From contig FR896040.1 in NCBI GenBank assembly GCA_000435475.1, positions 1,998 to 10,104 on the forward strand: DNA of 8,107 bases, written 5' to 3'. Numbering within the stretch: the first letter of the stretch is position 1; every line of letters starts with the position of its first letter. The DNA is from Cryptobacterium sp. CAG:338 (lineage in GTDB: Bacteria; Actinomycetota; Coriobacteriia; Coriobacteriales; Eggerthellaceae). The notes under the pieces are model-generated. The model saw nothing but the letters and a program-made list of their open reading frames with translations. It did no database searches and had not been told where the DNA came from. The position numbers and the translations under genes are program-made. Below, piece by piece: positions 5,703-8,107 of this stretch.

Positions 5703-6740
5703 CTACTCGTCGTCTTTCCCGAATGCATTCATCATAATGCTTACAATTCCGCATACAAGCCCACCGGCAACCCAAGCTAGCCAAAACCACATTGCAGTTG
5801 TTCCTTCGGGCTGAAAATTTGAAGGATCAGGCGAAGACAGAATCGGGATAAACAGCAATCCAAGACCAACAATCGTGAAGAAGATCATAATGACTCCGCA
5901 CAAAGCACCTTTTTTGGAAGTACGTTTTTTCTTCTGTATAAGAGTTTCCTTTAATTCGGCATCTAATTGAGAGTTTACGATTTCTTCCATTTCCAATTCA
6001 TCGGCAACGTTTTTGTTATATTCGGCAACGTTGGTGCGTCCAAGCAATATTCCATAGTGGGTAATATTCCACACACCAAGAGCTATGAAGAACAGTAAGA
6101 AAAAGTAGCTCCAACCTTCCGTTTCAGGATTACTCTCCATAATAAGCATGCAGCCAATTCCTACAAAAATGCAGGCAATGCCACCAATGAGACCATACGT
6201 AAATTTACTACGGGCCTGCGTTTTGTCCTCTTCGGTATAAAAGTCTTCAATATAAGGATGAGCTTTTACAAAAGCAGAATGAGTCATTCCTGCTGGGATA
6301 AGGAAAGCAAGTCCAATCAAGGTACCTATAAGCACCAGAATTACAAACAAACCATCCTTACCATTCCAATCCGAAAGAGTAACAGTTCCCTCCAGGAGCA
6401 TTGCGATGCCAACAAAAATAAGAATAACTGCGATTCCTGTAGGAATTTTCCAGGCAAGCATTCGTTGGTGCGTATCGTAGCCACACACATCCGTTGGTGC
6501 CCCCACGGGAATTGCCTTTTCTGCTTGTGGTTGACGAGAAGTCAAATCACCTTGCACTAAATCATCTAAAGAGCACTCGAACAACTGGCATATTTTTATG
6601 AGCTTATCCATTTCTGGATAACTTTTTTCTGCTTCCCATTTGGTAACCGATTGCCGGCTAACCCCAAGAAGCATCGCAAGCTGCTCTTGAGTCATATTGC
6701 GTGTCGCACGCAAGTGTTGCAAATTATCACGAAAGCTCAT
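5703..6740 (-). CDS. Xre-type HTH protein with a six-TM C-terminal domain
   Basis: The 345-aa product opens with a cro/C1-type HTH domain (about 4-62) containing MTQEQLAMLLGVSRQSVTKWE, followed by the family's usual SYPEMDKLIKICQLF and a SLDDLVQGD end. After a short linker come six hydrophobic segments, at about 98-117, 131-151, 182-201, 210-233, 279-301 and 316-338. A charged cytoplasmic stretch between TM4 and TM5 (about 236-278) is probably helical (ADELEMEEI, then KKKRTSKK). It is thus a membrane-tethered DNA-binding protein, a layout common in Firmicutes and Actinobacteria, usually of unknown signal. The start at 6740 is chosen because AAGGGA lies five bases upstream and MSFRDNLQ matches the family's usual beginning. 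A start at 6830 would add 30 residues of non-family sequence. It faces the Crp-like gene and diverges from the lipoprotein gene. Confidence 0.88.
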   Translation of the reverse strand: MSFRDNLQHLRATRNMTQEQLAMLLGVSRQSVTKWEAEKSYPEMDKLIKICQLFECSLDDLVQGDLTSRQPQAEKAIPVGAPTDVCGYDTHQRMLAWKIPTGIAVILIFVGIAMLLEGTVTLSDWNGKDGLFVILVLIGTLIGLAFLIPAGMTHSAFVKAHPYIEDFYTEEDKTQARSKFTYGLIGGIACIFVGIGCMLIMESNPETEGWSYFFLLFFIALGVWNITHYGILLGRTNVAEYNKNVADELEMEEIVNSQLDAELKETLIQKKKRTSKKGALCGVIMIFFTIVGLGLLFIPILSSPDPSNFQPEGTTAMWFWLAWVAGGLVCGIVSIMMNAFGKDDE

Positions 6741-6764
6741 GGTAATCCCTTTCAGTGTGCGCCT

Positions 6765-6793
6765 GTAAAACTCGAACCTTCTTTTGTTCTCAA
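6765..6793 (-). promoter_or_regulatory. Weak candidate promoter for the HTH-membrane gene
   Basis: On the minus strand TTGAGA (6793-6788) lies 17 bp from TTTTAC (6770-6765), just upstream of the Shine-Dalgarno at 6751-6746. The -35 is reasonable and the -10 poor. The -35 falls inside one arm of a long inverted repeat (6787-6797), which would suit autoregulation. Confidence 0.25.
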
Positions 6794-6890
6794 TACTTCG
6801 TGTTTTGAGCAGTGGTGCCCGAGTTTGCATTAGCTTGGCGGTCGCTTGTTCTGTAATTAGGAAGCAGTTCTATTTGACCAGTATTGAGAA
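6787..6890. repeat. 11-bp inverted repeat flanking the HTH gene's upstream region
   Basis: TTCTCAATACT (6787-6797) recurs inverted as AGTATTGAGAA (6880-6890), a perfect 11-bp match with 82 bases between. The right copy overlaps a small dyad, GTATT-GAGA-AATAC (6881-6894). Spaced operators for the nearby HTH protein are one reading. Confidence 0.5.
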
Positions 6891-7060
6891 ATACAGCCAA
6901 GTGAATCTTTCTTCCCTGCCGGCACAACCAGAATAAGGGTAGCAGATACCTTTAATCTACCAACTAGCGAGCTGCATTTGTAACGTTTAAGTTGCAACCA
7001 CCAGTTGCATCCCCTGGTCAGAGGCGTATTGTTATCTTAAATCAAAACGAGCATCAGTAC

Positions 7061-7089
7061 TTTTCAAAAGGAACTATTTTTCAAATGGA
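7061..7089. repeat. 12-bp direct repeat, period 17
   Basis: TTTTCAAAAGGA (7061-7072) recurs as TTTTCAAATGGA (7078-7089) with one mismatch. It is upstream of the ACAGT cluster. An ATG inside the second copy begins only a seven-codon frame, so a peptide is not claimed. Confidence 0.5.
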
Positions 7090-7127
7090 TTTATGGCAAC
7101 TTATCTAATATTCCAAGCAATAAAAGG

Positions 7128-7160
7128 ACTGTAACAGTAATTCAACAGTCACTATGACTG
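7128..7160. promoter_or_regulatory. Cluster of ACTGT/ACAGT sites upstream of the lipoprotein gene
   Basis: ACTGT-A-ACAGT (7128-7138) is a perfect dyad. AACAGT occurs at 7133-7138 and 7144-7149 with an 11-bp period, and CAGTC-ACTAT-GACTG (7146-7160) is a second dyad. Two hexamers one helical turn apart is the usual layout for OmpR/PhoB-type response regulators, but no such regulator is encoded in this window. Confidence 0.45.
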
Positions 7161-7169
7161 CGTATCGTT

Positions 7170-7220
7170 TTTCTATGCCATTCGTGCATAATTGACATAG
7201 AAACTAAGTTACAGTTTTAG
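7170..7220 (+). promoter_or_regulatory. Candidate lipoprotein promoter with overlapping dyad
   Basis: A perfect TTGACA -35 lies at 7192-7197, with a weak TTTTAG -10 at 7215-7220 (17 bp spacing). An alternative -10, CATAAT, is at 7187-7192 but lacks a good -35. TTTCTATG (7170-7177) and CATAGAAA (7196-7203) form an 8-bp inverted repeat whose right arm touches the -35, a plausible operator. Confidence 0.45.
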
Positions 7221-7284
7221 AGTTCATCCACTACCAATTTAAGCGTGCCCACCAGAAACAAAACCTCACCAGAAAGGGCTTGTC

Positions 7285-7836
7285 ATGATTGCAAAAAAGC
7301 ACACGTTTGCAGCCTTGCTCATTACTCCCCTTCTGGCAGCAACCTTTTTGCTTTCGGGGTGCTCCGTCAACTTTACCCTTAATGAAGATTCGGTTAACGA
7401 CGCAGAATCTTCAGCCACTGAAGCAGCCGATAGCCTAGCCAACGCGGCTGAAGATTCTGCCGATGCTGCAGAAATGTTAGCTGGTATCGAATTCGAAAAA
7501 GCAACTCGCATAGTAGTTTGCGACCCTAAAACTGGTAAAACCATAAAAGAAATTACCGACCAAACTGCCATCGAAGAAGCTCTGATGCCTCTCTCACAAG
7601 AAAACTCAATAGCCATTACCCCCGATGCCCCTAAAGAATATATCTTCGAGCTTTGGCAACCTGAAACAATCAAGCTCGGTCAAGACGAATCTGATGTTTC
7701 CGAAGAAAAGGTACTCGAAATAACCACCTATGAAAACTCTGATACGATTCGAATTAGCATGACGGTGCTGGGCAACATTTCATTCAGCATGACTTCTGCC
7801 GATAGCGCAGAAGCACTCCGCAACCTAGCGGAATAA
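7285..7836 (+). CDS. Putative lipoprotein of unknown function
   Basis: The 183-aa product starts with a basic, hydrophobic signal (MIAKKHTF..., residues 1-25) and a lipobox LSG-C with Cys26 as the lipidated residue, so it should be anchored on the outer face of the membrane. Residues about 33-66 form a low-complexity, acidic Ala/Ser/Asp/Glu-rich linker with repeated AAD/AED-S units, probably helical or extended. The rest (about 67-183) looks like a small alpha/beta domain: IVVCDPKTGK (76-85), ITDQTAIEEAL (90-100) and alternating beta-like segments to the end. C79 is the only other cysteine. I do not recognise a named family. AAAGGG (7273-7278) lies six bases before the ATG and supports the start. 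It is transcribed alone, divergently from the HTH-membrane gene, and follows a repeat-rich control region. Confidence 0.82.
   Translation: MIAKKHTFAALLITPLLAATFLLSGCSVNFTLNEDSVNDAESSATEAADSLANAAEDSADAAEMLAGIEFEKATRIVVCDPKTGKTIKEITDQTAIEEALMPLSQENSIAITPDAPKEYIFELWQPETIKLGQDESDVSEEKVLEITTYENSDTIRISMTVLGNISFSMTSADSAEALRNLAE
7402..7460. repeat. Perfect 15-bp inverted repeat inside the lipoprotein gene
   Basis: GCAGAATCTTCAGCC (7402-7416) pairs exactly with GGCTGAAGATTCTGC (7446-7460) around a 29-base loop. Its left arm can also pair with TGAAGATTC (7383-7391) through GAATCTTCA (7405-7413), so two mRNA folds compete. The arms encode AESSA and AAEDSA parts of the acidic linker. Confidence 0.75.
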
Positions 7837-7859
7837 AGTTCTCTAAAATCTATTCTAAT

Positions 7860-7880
7860 AAAAAAGATCTCATTTTTTTT
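7860..7880. terminator. AT-only hairpin with U-run after the lipoprotein gene
   Basis: AAAAAAGAT (7860-7868) can pair with ATTTTTTTT (7872-7880), with one G-U pair and a 3-base loop. The stem is weak, but an eight-T run lies 24 bases after the lipoprotein stop where a terminator is expected. Confidence 0.35.
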
Positions 7881-8030
7881 CAAACTTTTGGATCGAATTT
7901 CCCTTAGTGAAGCTAGATTTCCCAATATTTGTCTATATTATTGCCATCTAGTTTGCTTAATTACAAAAATCACTGCTTTGGATACATTTCAGCATTTTTC
8001 TAAAACGAGCAGAGCTACATTAAGAGGAAT

Positions 8031-8069
8031 TTGAGCCAATTGTTGTTCGCATTTCGAAAAGCGATGTAA
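8031..8069 (+). other. Possible 12-residue leader peptide
   Basis: AAGAGG (8022-8027) is followed three bases later by TTG, opening a frame that reads MSQLLFAFRKAM before TAA at 8067-8069. The stop lies inside the left arm of the hairpin at 8065-8098. This resembles a leader peptide before an attenuator, but the ribosome spacing is short, the start is a TTG and no U-run is seen on this strand. Treat it as speculative. Confidence 0.12.
8047..8064. promoter_or_regulatory. 18-bp near-palindrome
   Basis: TCGCATTTCGAAAAGCGA is palindromic except for one A/A position pair, centred on TTTCGAAA. It abuts the hairpin starting at 8065. It could be an operator for a gene beyond the right edge, or an extra stem flanking the terminator. 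Confidence 0.4.
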
Positions 8070-8098
8070 GCCGCCCATACAAAACGAGGCGGCTTACA
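8065..8098 (-). terminator. GC-rich 11-bp hairpin, probable terminator of a minus-strand gene to the right
   Basis: TGTAAGCCGCC (8065-8075) pairs perfectly with GGCGGCTTACA (8088-8098) around a 12-base loop. Read leftward it is followed by TCGCTTTTCG, a broken U-run; read rightward it is followed by CTACTTCAA with no U-run. A minus-strand gene ending at or just beyond 8099-8107 (TAG or TGA triplets are there) would be terminated by it. Confidence 0.55.
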
Positions 8099-8107
8099 CT
8101 ACTTCAA

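Larger units (their letters stand above)
6741..7284. other. 544-bp divergent control region
   Basis: No credible gene lies here: all frames are broken by frequent stops, and the minus-strand extension to 6830 has no family match. The region separates the leftward HTH-membrane gene from the rightward lipoprotein gene, so it must hold both promoters. It contains the inverted repeat at 6787/6890, GTTGCA twice (6991-6996 within the palindrome GTTGCAAC, and 7004-7009), a hairpin ACCAG/CTGGT (7000-7018), a 12-bp direct repeat (7061-7089), a cluster of ACAGT-type sites (7128-7160) and an 8-bp dyad (7170-7203). It is unusually dense in small repeats. Confidence 0.6.

Noticed and set aside
5602..5790. 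Minus-strand 62-residue Cys-rich frame overlapping the 3' end of the HTH-membrane gene
   Set aside because: It overlaps the well-supported gene in another frame and has no Shine-Dalgarno site; the cysteines come from reading membrane-helix codons out of frame.
6258..6560. Plus-strand 100-residue frame inside the HTH-membrane gene
   Set aside because: Antisense shadow with mixed composition and no domain; the minus-strand gene is clear.
6741..6830. 30-residue N-terminal extension of the HTH-membrane protein
   Set aside because: The HTH family start and a good AAGGGA site both point to 6740; the extension holds the likely promoter instead.
7085..7108. Seven-codon frame (MDLWQLI) in the control region
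   Set aside because: Too short to support, and the nearest purine-rich site is too far from the ATG.
7266..7673. Minus-strand 135-residue Ser/Ala-rich frame opposite the lipoprotein
   Set aside because: Low-complexity mirror of the acidic Ala/Ser linker codons; the plus strand has signal peptide, lipobox and ribosome site.

Overview
The window is a stretch of a bacterial chromosome with moderately low GC (mid-40s % by eye). It has Gram-positive-style Shine-Dalgarno sites, a Gly-Cys lipoprotein signal and short intergenic hairpins. Gene content (an ABC-2 exporter pair, two-TM CorA, a rhodanese with a CoA-disulfide-reductase-like flavoprotein, a Crp/Fnr regulator with a cysteine pair, and an HTH protein with a membrane domain) fits an anaerobic or facultative monoderm, such as a lower-GC Coriobacteriia member or a Firmicute. 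The taxonomic call is inference and weak. There are no RNA genes, insertion sequences, CRISPR arrays or origins that I can support.

Layout. 1-1102 (+): the 3' end of an ABC transporter ATPase gene, overlapping by ATGA a six-TM ABC-2 permease, closed by a strong intrinsic terminator (1164-1197). 1103-1434: a spacer with short repeats and a 9-bp dyad. 1435-2376 (+): CorA-family Mg2+/divalent cation channel. 2479-5492 (+): a likely sulfane-sulfur module made of a single-domain rhodanese, a CoA-disulfide/polysulfide-reductase-like flavoprotein with a C-terminal rhodanese, and a Crp/Fnr-family regulator whose only two cysteines form a C-x5-C pair. 5493-5702: a convergent intergenic region with a tandem duplication of the regulator's 3' end, overlapping hairpins and a possible small membrane ORF. 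5703-6740 (-): an Xre-type HTH protein fused to six predicted TM segments. 6741-7284: a 544-bp divergent regulatory region rich in small direct and inverted repeats. 7285-7836 (+): a lipoprotein of unknown function with a perfect 15-bp inverted repeat inside its coding sequence. 7837-8107: AT-rich, ending in an 18-bp near-palindrome and a GC-rich hairpin that probably terminates a minus-strand gene beyond the right edge.

How the genes may work together. The two rhodaneses and the flavoprotein would move and reduce sulfane sulfur (polysulfide, CoA persulfide or disulfide). The adjacent Crp-like protein, having a cysteine pair and no visible haem or Fe-S ligand set, is a good candidate for their thiol/persulfide-responsive regulator. 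A dyad with Crp-type 5-6-5 geometry lies just upstream of the rhodanese gene. The most interesting points are this module, the tandemly repeated stop-codon region of the regulator gene, and the repeat-rich control region between the HTH-membrane gene and the lipoprotein gene. I see no convincing evidence for a wholly new defence or mobile system.
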